A stretch of DNA of 64,000 nt from Cheilinus undulatus. Taxonomy: Eukaryota > Chordata > Actinopteri > Labriformes > Labridae. Positions 15,101-25,900 of the stretch are shown here, piece after piece. Position 1 is the first letter of the stretch. Each line of letters opens with the position of its first letter. Made by a program: the position numbers and the translations under genes. Below the pieces are notes generated by a model. The model was not told the DNA's origin. It made no database searches and worked only from the letters and a program-made list of their open reading frames with translations. The DNA lies in NCBI RefSeq assembly GCF_018320785.1, contig NC_054884.1:21949667-22013666 (forward strand). The letters are read 5' to 3'.

Positions 15101-18100
15101 TCAATCCACATCAAAACACTTGGTGGACACAGAAATAAGAACCCTTGTATGTAAGCTTCTTTCATGCAATTGTCTTACTGTTGTGACCATAATAAAGCTG
15201 CTTGAAACATTTTTTTGCCGGACAGCATGCTTTTTCCTCTATTCACTTGTGTGCAAAATTTCACACTGAGGGACCAACAGTATATGAAAGAACTAATCAG
15301 GAAAATTTCAAGGACAGCCTGCCTGAAACTGTTCATATTTTTACGTTTCCGTCAGCGAACTGCACTCTGCAGACTTCTAAATATTTCCAGATTGAAACGC
15401 CAGCACAGTCAACACAGGAGTTGATTGGTTGACTGGTGTCACATGATTGTTTAGAGAGCATTTACGATAAATCAAGCTGCAAGGGGCAAATACACAAGCA
15501 GCGTCCATTTTCATTGATTGTGAGCTACCTAAGCCATTTCCACATCACAATGCATTGTATAAAAGATTATTTTTAACACCACAAGTAAACGTCAAGACCA
15601 TTTGGCTTCATATTCATCCCTCACTTATAAGATTCCTATCAATCACATTACCCCAGATCTTCTCCTTGACCCACTATGTTTGACTTTCAGTGTACAGCAG
15701 TTGTACCTTCCATACGCATATAACTGCCAGGCAGTAGCTCTAGTTTCCACATGAAATGAGGTTAACTATGTTGTGAGAGGCAATACGTTCCATATTTAGT
15801 TTCCTACATAAAATTCTTAGGTATGATACTGAACTCTACACCCCCACAAAGTCTCTCAAGCCCTTTGGGATCATGTGTCTGCTGCCCTTAAGCTTGTGTA
15901 AGTCCTTACCTTTGACAGAGTGCTTATTCTCCAGGTGGTGCAGGTCAGGCAGGATGTGCATGCAGTTGATGCAGCAGTAAGTAAAGAAGTCCAGCAGCAC
16001 CACTTTCCCAGCCAGCTCCTTGTTCAGAGATAGAGGCCCCTCTGTGTTCAGCCATTCTAAGCCTGGAGCAAATCACAGAGTGGAAAATGATGCCGTCGTC
16101 CTATTAATGAAAGTTTAGTCACAGTGAAGGCAAGCGCTCCAACGGGTATATCTGTCTGGCCCGATTGTGCATTTCTGTCACACAGAGGAGGGGGCTGATA
16201 AAGCACTGTCATAAAAATGCTCAAAGCTTCAGAAGTGTTTGACAGCCATTAAACACCATGACTTCATTTCTGTAAATCTAGATTCTTGCCTGATAGCTTT
16301 AAATTTCCTCACATGAACTCTTGAAAGTGTCTGATAATTCTTCTCAACTTTCATGGACGAAATTAATGTTAGCTTTTAAATTTCACAGCATAATGTGCAG
16401 CAAATAACCTCTTCATTATTTATTTATTTATTTATTTGAATCAGAGAATTATTATTGGTCTTGTCTGTTACCCAAACAGTCTGATAACATATGCAGCTGC
16501 ACATGTAACTCAGAAATGGGGTAATGCTCACCTACATTACATCATAATCACTTCCTATGTGTGAACTACTACAGTACTGCAGAAATTTAAGTTTGTGTTT
16601 TTTTTGCTATGCAAAGAAAACATGAAACATTTAAGGCAAATATTATGACTGTTATGTTTGCAAAAAGCAAAAAATATGAACACTAAAGAGCGTTATGAAT
16701 CACCTTTCCTTGAATTAAAAACATTCTAGCATCCTTTTGTTTAATCTAGGTCATCTAAATTTTTTCTGTCAAAAGATTAATTGGTTGCTTAGGCTTTATC
16801 TAAATCTACCAAAAGACACAGAAAATGTTAATTCAGCTTAAGTGTCTTTAAGATTTTTGTCTGGTGTCCTGCTATGAACGTCATTCAGCCTGGTTTATTC
16901 TCATGTCATGTCCTACTGTAGATCTCCATCTACTGGTGTGATGAGATATTAGTCAACATGCTACAAGTGTCAGCAGAGAATCTTACAGCATATGTTGGAT
17001 AAGATGTAGTTTGTCTGTGCAATATTTCACTAGTTTATTGGTACAATAGGCCACTTTTGTTGACAGTAGCTCCGTCCTCCTCTGAGGTCTGTAACACGGG
17101 CATTAACCATCAGGAGTACCCAGCAAAGCCCCTGGACATGATTTATCTAATACAGAGTTAAACATTTCAAGACTTCCTGTTTTTTTTCTTTTGTTTGTTT
17201 TGGCTTACAGCTCAGAATTATTAAAAAAAAAACCCTATCTCAAAATATTTGAATATTGTGGAAAAATCTAATTTCTTGTCAGTTATTTCTCTCAAGCTGG
17301 TTTGGTTCACACAACCACAACCATGGGAAGACTGCTGACTTGGCATTTCTCTAGAGGACAATAACTGACACCCTTCACATGGAGACTGTGCCACGAAAAC
17401 TCCTATTAAAGGCCACTGAATCACAGGCTACGTAGTTCACACGTATGCAAGAAATAAAGGTCATCAGTGTGCATTACTCATCTACGCTGCTGCACAGTTG
17501 TAAACAATGAAGCAAAGCAACAAGAAAACTGTTGTAATTGTAGCATTCATATACTTAGGAAAAAAACATATGGGATCAAGATTTTTCTCTTTGTTGGGAT
17601 CCAAAAAAAAGTCTGCAATTGGCATTGTCATTATTCTAATGCTAATTGGTTTGTTTGTTAGTGCCAGTGTCTTGTTTATCATTATTGGTTAGTCGATGTA
17701 GGTCGTAGCAGCAGTCACATTGTGAGATGGTCTTCCTAAATTTCTGACACAGTCAGAATCTTATCCCAGGCTATATTTGGTCACAAGACCATGACAATGG
17801 CTGTCTGTCAACCTGTCTCACAGTGTGACGTAGGACCACAGTTTCAGTGTCATGACTAAAGATATCGCCACGTTTGGTCATCTTTTGTCTGGGACAGCCC
17901 AAAACCACACAGTTTATATCAGGCTTTAGGTATTGTAAAGAGGAAGATGAGAGACACCAAACTAAACAATACAGACAAGATGAAGGTTGCTATCAGAGCA
18001 ACCTGTGCTTCATAACACCGCAGCAGTGCCACAGACTGATCGGCTCCAAGGCACCTTGCATTAATGCAGTAATTGTTGCAAAAGGAGTGTCGACCAAGTA

Positions 18101-19415
18101 CTGAGTGCATAAATGAACACAATTCTCCAAAAGGTTTACATTGTTGTTTTTGCAATAATATTCTTATGTTTTGAGATAGTAAATTTTTGTGAGCTGTAAG
18201 CTGCAACCATCAAGATTTGAACAAAAAGTCTTAAAATATTTCACTTTATATGAGATGATTCTAGAATATAAGAAGTTTAAATTTATGAATGGAATTACAG
18301 AAAAAAAAATAAACTTTTCATGATGTTTTTATGTTTTAGATCGACCTAGACTTTGGAAGTTCCACACTCCAGACCTCATCCACCTTAATTGGCTCCCAAT
18401 TAGCTCAGCACAAAGAGCCTTCAGCAATACTGCATTCTAATCACATGTGTGGTTCTATAAATATTTAACCAATCGTCAGCAAAGACACAGGGACTTTTGC
18501 CTAGTTACAATCTTGGTTATAAAATTAGATCTTAACTGGCCACTTAAGAAACAGCTGCAACAGACGTCAAAGTTTCATGAATGACCGTATTTGCTGGCGA
18601 TTTACGGCAAAGCGTCTGTGGTTGTCATAGTTACAACTGCTGTTAAGGTGGCCAAACAAATATCCTTATCGTACTTTGTTAAATATATACGAACCAGACA
18701 TGTCTTTAATGAGAAAAAAATAAAGCCGCATTCGCAAGGTCATGTTACGTGTTTCGGCCGCTGATGTGAGACAAGTGTTCGACTAAATGTCACTACTTAA
18801 CACGGTCACTCGTTTGACTGTAACACCCGGGAAACAGGGGCGTGGTTCTAAGCACTAAAGAACTATTTTCATGTAGAGCTGACATAATATCACAGAAAAA
18901 CACAAAAATAAAGCACCCCACAAATGTATTACTTTTCATTAAACTGCAGTTTAATTAGAGAATAATGTGTCTTTTAACTACTGCTTTAACTGAGCTGCTT
19001 TAAGAAGGCATATCTGAAGGGTAACTCCCTTACATAAAAAATACCTCAGAACCCAGAAACATTTTAGACACGGCGAATCTCCGACACTAAATGGATACAA
19101 GTTGCGAAAAGAACAGAAAAACCTACATGTTTAGTATTCACACCGTTCGGACTTGTCCGGACATGAACTGAAGACAGAGTTAGCAAACTCGAGTTTAACT
19201 GTTTAGGGACTGCTTCACACTTGGGCTAGCAAGAGCTTTAACAAAGTCTAACCTGTCTGGAAATCTGGTATCTTCAGGTCCTCCCCCTCGTCTAGCTTTC
19301 TCAGATACTGGTAGACAAGATTTTCTTTCTCTTGCTGCGTCGTAGCTTCTTCTAGGTCGCAATCCAGTTGGCTTTGGATAGGAAATAAAGTAGAGAGGCT
19401 GCACTGGGACGCCAT
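3112..19415 (-). CDS. nhlrc2: NHLRC2, NHL repeat-containing protein 2 (3' end off window)
   Basis: Coding exons in transcript order: 19415-19253, 16062-15910, 11323-11274, 10825-10420, 9150-9029, 8950-8821, 3695-3602, 3343-3112. They sum to 1350 nt, exactly 450 codons, with matching phases and GT-AG borders. Residues 1-54 come from exon 1. A thioredoxin-like domain follows with the motif CCINC (residues 84-88) and the blocks [11 protein letters not shown] and [21 protein letters not shown] propeller blades include [39 protein letters not shown] and [13 protein letters not shown]. The order and text match vertebrate NHLRC2, a cytosolic protein needed for cell survival whose exact reaction is unsettled. 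The last visible exon ends after GGERDPM; in mammals about 270 more residues follow, and no such exon is visible in 1-3111. For exon 2 the acceptor giving GLEWLNTE was preferred over one 6 nt downstream because it matches mammals. The gene is head to head with DCLRE1A. Confidence 0.96.
4527..4612 (+). repeat. SINE-like head fragment
   Basis: Contains GGCTGCACGGCGGTGCAGGG, TTAGCTCTGTTGCCTCACAG and GGTTCCTGGTTTGC, the typical head of a widespread tRNA-like fish repeat (box A/B-like phrases). It is truncated after GGGCCTTTCTG. Identified by recognition, not by search. Confidence 0.6.
6890..7510. mobile_element. Tc1-like element, left half with nested insert
   Basis: Starts CAGTGCCTATATAAAGTATT after a TA. 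Around 7360-7460 are phrases typical of the 5' part of fish Tc1 elements (AGAAATATTCACCCCC, CAGAGGTCCAGAG). A different repeat, roughly 6975-7265 and beginning CCCACGCCGATGAAATCGGC, interrupts it. No transposase reading frame remains; the right limit is approximate. Confidence 0.65.
9312..9746 (+). mobile_element. Tc1-like element, right half with transposase remnant
   Basis: A frame from 9299 to 9529 reads [20 protein letters not shown] and [20 protein letters not shown], the middle of a Tc1/mariner transposase. It then stops and passes into 3' sequence ending AGTGAATACTTTTAATAGGC. That end is the reverse complement of the left end at 6890. The catalytic DDE core is incomplete, so the copy is dead. 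It lies in NHLRC2 intron 4. Confidence 0.8.
10935..10993. repeat. Tc1-like 3' end fragment
   Basis: Carries TTACAGTCCCTGTTG and GGGCAGGCATCCGAATACTT, matching the right end of the Tc1-like copy that ends at 38602. It is a short solo fragment in NHLRC2 intron 3. Confidence 0.5.
12374..12540. repeat. Minisatellite, three degenerate units of about 50-60 bp
   Basis: Three successive units each begin ATCCAATCA or ATCCAGTCA, pass through CTACTTTGGCTGTGTGG or a variant, and end in GGGGCAAGTT-like sequence. A fourth start, ATCCAATCAGTCG, follows at about 12533. Confidence 0.6.
13925..14400. repeat. Purine-rich minisatellite (AAAATGG / AAAAGTGG type)
   Basis: About 475 bp of degenerate units such as GGCAAAAAGTGGCAAAAAAT, almost free of C on the plus strand. 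In the NHLRC2 RNA, read from the minus strand, it would be pyrimidine-rich. A related array of opposite plus-strand polarity lies at 20870-21290. Confidence 0.75.
16416..16438. repeat. TATT microsatellite
   Basis: Five to six TATT units in NHLRC2 intron 1. Confidence 0.8.
17236..17410. repeat. Tc1-related fragment
   Basis: Has TCTCAAAATATTTGAATATT followed by phrases such as GGGAAGACTGCTGACTTGGC and ACTGACACCCTTCACA, which recur in a fish Tc1/mariner family. Degraded and non-coding. Confidence 0.5.
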
Positions 19416-19936
19416 CTTTCCAACAACAATCAGCCTTGCTAGGCAAACCGGACTGGGATTCGTGCTGCTCGATTCGACACAAACATTAAAATTAATGTCA
19501 GTTTTTAGAGGTGTATTTAATATTCTCCCTCCACACTAAGTGATTGAGTTATCCTGAGAATTTATCTTATGTTTCATCGAGTTTGTAAGTCAAGTCAATG
19601 AGTGATTAATCTATGAAAAGTATGCGGAATGTGCTGTTTGGATTCATCACATGCAGTTACTTAAAGCATTCATCGTACTACTGTGGCGGTAAGATGTGTT
19701 GGCTAACAGTGCAGGATGGTCGAGCAAATTACTTAATATAGTTGACAGTTTTTATGAGAAGTCGGTTTTGTAAAAGCGGTTACTTTCACTGTTTATACAG
19801 TAATATCCTGTTGTTTTCATTTACTCTAACTCATATTGTTGTCAATGTCCGCGGGAAGTGAAGACCTTCGTTCTTGTGTAATAACGAGGGTTTAGGTTGT
19901 TGGGTAACTTCGAGGACTTTTCTGAATTTGCTCCAA
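19416..19936. promoter_or_regulatory. Shared divergent promoter of NHLRC2 and DCLRE1A
   Basis: These 521 bp separate the start codons of two divergent genes, so both promoters and 5' leaders must lie here or overlap the first exons. CGCCATCTT at 19410-19418 overlaps the NHLRC2 start; on the minus strand it reads AAGATGGCG, close to the YY1 consensus, which often sits at start sites. GCGGGAAGTG near 19852 resembles overlapping E2F-like and ETS sites on the DCLRE1A side. No TATA box is obvious and CpG density is only moderate. The head-to-head layout is also known in mammals. Confidence 0.75.
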
Positions 19937-22900
19937 ATGTCACAAAAGGAGCACTCTGAAAATGACATTTGGGATTATAAACCTCTCGAGAAGAAAAAGA
20001 AGAGACATGAATCATCCTCTGCCACTGCGAGTGTCATTAAACGGAGATGTACAGCCAGAAAAGCCTCCAAGAAAGACACTTCTTTCTCAGACAAGTCATC
20101 GGACATGACAAACAAGATACCTGACAGAGGAGATGTTAATACTGTTGTTAACGGACACAGCAGTGAAGAGGCAAATGGTATACCTTCAAATTCAGTGTCC
20201 ACTAATGATAACGTGCATGCAGACGCTACATCTGATGGATCCTGTGGAGAATTCTGCCCCATGTGTCAGATGCCTTTCTCTATCCTGCTGGTGCAGACAC
20301 AAAGGTGGCATGTCTCTGAATGTTTGGACACTCCCAGGGAGAACTGCAAAGGTACCCTCGTCCACCCTGCATAATACTTTCTCTTAGATTTCAATAAGTC
20401 ATTTGGCAAAAGCTTCTTCACAGTTTCTGGTGAACAAATCAAATCCAATCAAACTTTCTACATGTACCATAAGTACAACAAAAACGGGCGCTGTGTAAAT
20501 GTAAATTAAAAGCAGAATGCAATGACTTTAAAATCTCACAAACCCATATTTTATTCACAGCCAGGCCTGCCCACAGAATTGGCTGGGCCTCAAACAAACC
20601 CAGAGAATGGACCACCCCACTTGTGATTTAGGGGGTCAGATGGGCTTCAGCATGGTTAGACACAGTACGGATGGCCTAGTGTGAGTACACCCTTATTGAT
20701 GGTGTCAATGCAGGTGTTTTGATCTGTTTCATTGGTGCTAGTGTCATGGCTAACAGTTACCTCATTCTGGAGCTGAAAAGTGTATAAAACTACTACTACT
20801 ACTACTCAGATGGTGGAATTATTTATTCATGGTACTTTTTTGCTTCATCTCTTTGCAACTTTTAACTAATTGTTGCTGTTTGTTGCACTTTTGTGCCACA
20901 CTCATTTTTGACACTTTGACAGTTTTTGCCTCTGCTTTGTGGCACTTGTATCCCATTTGCACCTGTTTTTGCTGCTATTTTGCCTCTTTTCACCCATTAT
21001 TGCGTTTTTTGGCACCTTAATTCCATTTTGCAGCTTTTCACCAAATTCTCACTTAAAACCAATATTTGCCACTTTCTGTCCATTTTTACTTCTTTTTACC
21101 AATTTTCCTGCTTTCTGTCCATTTTTCAAACTATCACCCCATTTCTGCCACTTGTTTTTGGCGCTGTTGTCCCATTTTTGCCAATCATTTCTGTGTTTGC
21201 ACATTTTTGCTTTCTGTCCATATTTGCAAATTTTGGCCCATGCCACTTTTTTTGGCCAATTTGAACCTTTTTTTTCCCCCACAAAAAAAACTGCTCCAGA
21301 AAGCTGTCCCCTTTATTCCCCCTTCTAGGCGGCCTTGTTCACAGTTGAACATAAACAACATATCAGATGTTAAAACTGAGACATCCATGAGAAATATTGG
21401 CTAATTATGAATTTAATGGCAGCAATACATCTCAAAAAAGCAGGAACAGGGCTACGAAGGGTTGAAAAAGTAAGTGGTACTAATGAAAAACAGCTGCAGG
21501 AGCACTCTCCAATTAGTAAGGTTAATTTGCAACAGGTCAGTAAAATGACTTGGTATAAATAAAGGTGCTTTTTAGAGAAGCAGAATCACTCAGAAAAAAA
21601 GATGACCTGTAAAAGACCCATCTAGAAGTTGTGGTATATACAGGTAATCAGTGCATGGGCTCAGGAACACTTCCAAAAATCACTGTCTGCCAACACAGAC
21701 ATTTATTTGTGTTCTACTGTAAAAGAATGAAGGGTTTATGAGATGTACTAATCACTGTGTTGTATTTTATTTACACTTTACACAGTGCTCCAACTTTTTT
21801 GGAATTGGGGTGATATTTGTTGACTATTCTCTCCTTTTTTCCTTTCTACTAAGGTCTGTTAGTGGTGCATGGTGGTCATCTCAAATGGATAAAATTATGA
21901 TCCAAACATAAATCACTTCAGCATACTTAAACCTTAGATGAAATAGGACTCTCTCCATTATTAGCCCAAAATATTTACAAGAGACATACAACAATAAAGT
22001 GCCTTTTCCATTCTGTCAATTGGACTTATAAACAACTAAAAAAAATACAAAAATCACTGGTCAAGAGCAATCATCCACAGTCCAAGATGTCAAGATTGTT
22101 GTCACTGAGCTGTTAAGACATTACATTTCCCTTAATTTAGCTTGGATATAACCTCCAAATCAATGCATGGTTGTCCTTATACCATAGTTTTTAACTTTGA
22201 TATGACAAAAGTAAAAATCAAACAATAGGCTAAATGTTTAGGCACTGGAACATTGCTTGTGCTTTTGTGTGATTTTGACAGAGCTCTCTTTCTATTTGGC
22301 TTACAAATATGATTAAAACTCCAGCTTTTTGCAAGCTTTTTGTACTTTTTGATAATGTTACTCAGTAAGATGTCATAGATATGTTAGAGAAATGTTTGAC
22401 ATCCTTCCTTAGAGTGTTTTAGAGTGTAATATGCTCTTCTTTGGACTATTTGCATTACATTTCTTGCCCTTTAATTCTTATTTACATTTATTTTATCTGA
22501 TCCCACAGAATGTCCGGATGGTATTCAGTGCTCCTCCACTATTCCAACCCATTACAAGAAATTCAACCACACACTCTTGGCCCACAGCCGTGCAAACAGT
22601 GACACAACACTCCTCAGCCAGTCCCAGCAGACAGAGACCAGTTTCCCTGAGTTGATAAAAAATGACCAGAACAGCTCTACATTCGAGTCTTCTCAGGACA
22701 GTGCTTTGAGCCTCTCTGCTTTATCCAATCACAGCGTCTCCCCTCACAATAACCATTCTGAAACCCCTCCATCTAAGCCTGCAAATGGCCTTATGCTACT
22801 GCGCTCGCCTTGCCCTAAGGATTTTAAGAAAAAGAAAGGCTGGTCCAGCTTACAAAAAAGCCAAAAATCTATCAGTTCTTCTCAAGAAAGTAGAGCAGAG

Positions 22901-25900
22901 CTTTCATCCACTCCTGTCAAGGCGGAGGCTGGAACACAAGCTTGTGAACGTTTACCTGAAAATGAACCTTCACCTGACATGGAGGATTTTATATCTTACT
23001 CTCCCCTTTCTGAGCTCCCTGCAGAGACTGAATGTAGAAAATTCCTTTTTGATAATGAAAAATCTGAAGATGAAGACTCAGTGAAGCTTTTCAGTGACTG
23101 TTTCTCAAGTGAAGATGAGCTCCTCACTCAGTTTATTGACAATTTAGAATCTAAAAATGAGCAAGAAAAGAAGCCTGCTCCCTTAAATGCACAGCTGGAG
23201 TCGGTTATCTCATTACCTCCAACCAATCAGCAAGCTGCCTCTTCTTTCACAGGTGGTAAGGAAACCCTCTGTGAATCCAACAGTGCTATTAAGAGTAGCA
23301 TTCAGTCTCCACAAAGTATTGTTTTAGAGCGCCTGAGAGAAACTATTCTCAGCTCAGATCACCTACATTTAAAAACCCTGAACAGTGTTCAATCAGAGCA
23401 AGCGTCCTCATCACAAGCTTCAAAATCTCAGAGCATGCCGCCACAGAAAGGCTCAGCCAAGGCAGGCCAGGCCTCCAGTCTGAAGCAGACGGACATCGGG
23501 GTGTTTTTTGGTCTCAAACCCCTCAAAGAAAAGGAGGAAAAGGCAGAGAGTGGACCAAACGGATTCATCGGCAACTCAGTTCCAGCTTCTGAAAACTCGG
23601 GACAGAGACGGCAGAGGAGAGAGAGGCAAAGAAATAGGAAGGCTGACACAGCTGCAGACGTCTCACAGGCCACAGGAAGTGTGGATAATTATAAAGCTGT
23701 GGAGGCTCAAGCTGGGAGAGGAAGAAGAGGAGGATGGAGAGGGAGGTGGAACAGAGTAAATGCTGATGGAGAAAACGAGCCGCCACGCTGCCCCTTCTAC
23801 AAGAAAATTCCAGGTAAAGATGTTCAAATTTTTTGATACTTTTCAACACCACATATTTCAAAATGAAACAATCAGTTATATAAGTGTTTAACAGTACAGT
23901 GTGCAGTAGTTTGTCAACATTTTATAAAAGGAATTCCTCAGTATTTGGGTATCAATATCGTTTGATTTTGACTGTTGCGATAGCATCAAGTCAAGGGAAG
24001 TGACTGCTACTCAAAAAATTATAGAACCAGATTTATTTTTGTAAAGTACAGCTTTAACAGTTATCTGTGTACAGTACAACCCTGTTTGAATACATTCTTT
24101 TTAACCCTTTGGTTGCATAAATCTGACACTAAACGTGTTTGAATGTTAGATTCTGGTGTCAATGTTGAAGTGTTCGTTTGTTTGTTCAGGAACTAAGTTT
24201 GCCATAGATGCCTTTCGCTATGGAGAGATTGCAGGAATCACTGCCTACTTCCTGACACATTTCCACTCGGACCACTACGGAGGGCTGACCAAGAACTCCA
24301 CATTCCCGATTTACTGCAACAAAGTGAGTCACATTGTATCTGTAAAATTCCATTCTTTAATCGTGTTAGTTATGTCCGTAAATTCAGGTGCATCTCAAAT
24401 TAGAATATCATGTAGATGTTTTTTTTTCCTGTGGTTTACTTCAGAAAGACTTTCTTTCAATCTTGATGATTATATCTTACAGCTTAAAACATCAAAAACT
24501 TGACTATCTAAAAATATTAGAATATTGTGGAAAATTTAAATGCAGGCAAAACCAAACTCAGTGTTTTTTCTGATACAAGTGAGGGAACGTCCCTTTAATA
24601 TTAACTATGTGAGGGAGTCCCGTTGAGCTAGTGTCAATCTATAAATATGTGGGTTTTCTTATTGATCACAAGCTCTCATTCAAGGCACACATTGCCAATT
24701 GATCACCAAACTCAGGGTGATACTAGGTTTCTATTATTATAGAATTAAATCCTGCTGCTCCCTTTTTACCTTTATTTTATGGTAATGTTCTGTATATGAG
24801 TGCTTCAGCCAAATGTCTACTGTCTTTGAATGCTGTCTATCCCTGTACCTTGAGTTTAACACACAGCAAATGAAATGCTGTCACCATCATGATAACTGTA
24901 TTTATGGGGGACTTTGCTCCTACTAAGACGTTGTAAGATTAAAATTATTACTCAACTACCTCACCTAGTGAAACGGGTTAAACACTGATAGAGGGTAAAC
25001 TCTGAAGTTGGAGCTTATGTGCAGACTTGGCTGTGTTTGAACATACACACAGCTGGTGCAACTCTTCTTAGCTTCCTGTAAAGTAATTCTGTTTTATAGA
25101 ATGATTTGTTGTTTGGCAGTGAGAGCTGAAAATACCAGTTTAAATCCAGGTTAGAAAAATATCAATAAAAGTATGCAGAGTTAAATCTACAGTCTAAAAT
25201 AGAGAAAGTTGGGTTTGATGTTAAAAGATATACCAAAGCTGCAGAAATAATTGGCCTGACATCATGGCATTTCAAGGACTTCATTTCAACTTCATGGTGT
25301 TTTTTTAACCCAGATTTCAGTGACCAGAAAGTCCACTATTGAACTAAAGCTGCACTTTTCACCATTTCTCTCATTCACACTGAGAAAGAAAGACAAACTG
25401 TCAGTTTTGATATGTCTGCAGTTTTGTGAGCTAAATAAAGAGCCTACTCATCCTTGAATACCAACTAAGGGATCACTCTTTGAAGGTGCTAAAAAATCCT
25501 ATTTATTTGCACCTCCATTAAAAAGCTCTCTGATGCAGAATTTCCATACTGAGTGCCTGATCCATTTGTTATCTGACTGCACTGCGCAGTCAGGCTAATG
25601 AAAAATTAGCATGTTTGAAGGAGCTCTGAATACTAATTTAGAGACTCCCGTGTGTTTTTGACACAGTTTTGGACAAAAACACCTCATGTATAAAATCAGA
25701 TCATTTTTCATCTCACTGGTCTTTTATTTTATAACAGCATTGCTTTTTTTTGTTTTTAAATAAAAATAACAATGTCATTATGAAAAAGAAATTGCACTCA
25801 CAGGCAGATTTCCCTGCTGGTTTGACTCAGTGACTCTGCTCTGACTCCTAACAGTGGCACTTGTCTCATGAATGAGGGTAACATGAGTCAAAGAAGAAGA

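Larger units (their letters stand above)
11324..15909. other. NHLRC2 intron 2 (4.6 kb)
   Basis: Holds ACTAAAACTAAAAC-rich dispersed repeat pieces (about 12250-12330 and 12595-12660), a three-unit minisatellite (12374-12540) and a long purine-rich minisatellite (13925-14400). From 14450 to 15909 I see nothing assignable. No exon recognised. Confidence 0.5.
16063..19252. other. NHLRC2 intron 1 (3.2 kb)
   Basis: Contains a TATT microsatellite (16416-16438) and a Tc1-related fragment (about 17236-17410). Its 17.5-18.2 kb part is AT-rich with only chance open frames. No exon recognised. Confidence 0.5.

Noticed and set aside
17507-17692. 61-residue plus-strand frame with a hydrophobic, membrane-like C-terminus in NHLRC2 intron 1
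   Set aside because: AT-rich sequence gives hydrophobic codons on both strands here; no splice context, promoter or family resemblance.
20829-21404. Several overlapping open frames of 60-130 residues on both strands
   Set aside because: They come from the strand-biased minisatellite at 20870-21290, which lacks stop codons by composition. The residues are low-complexity.
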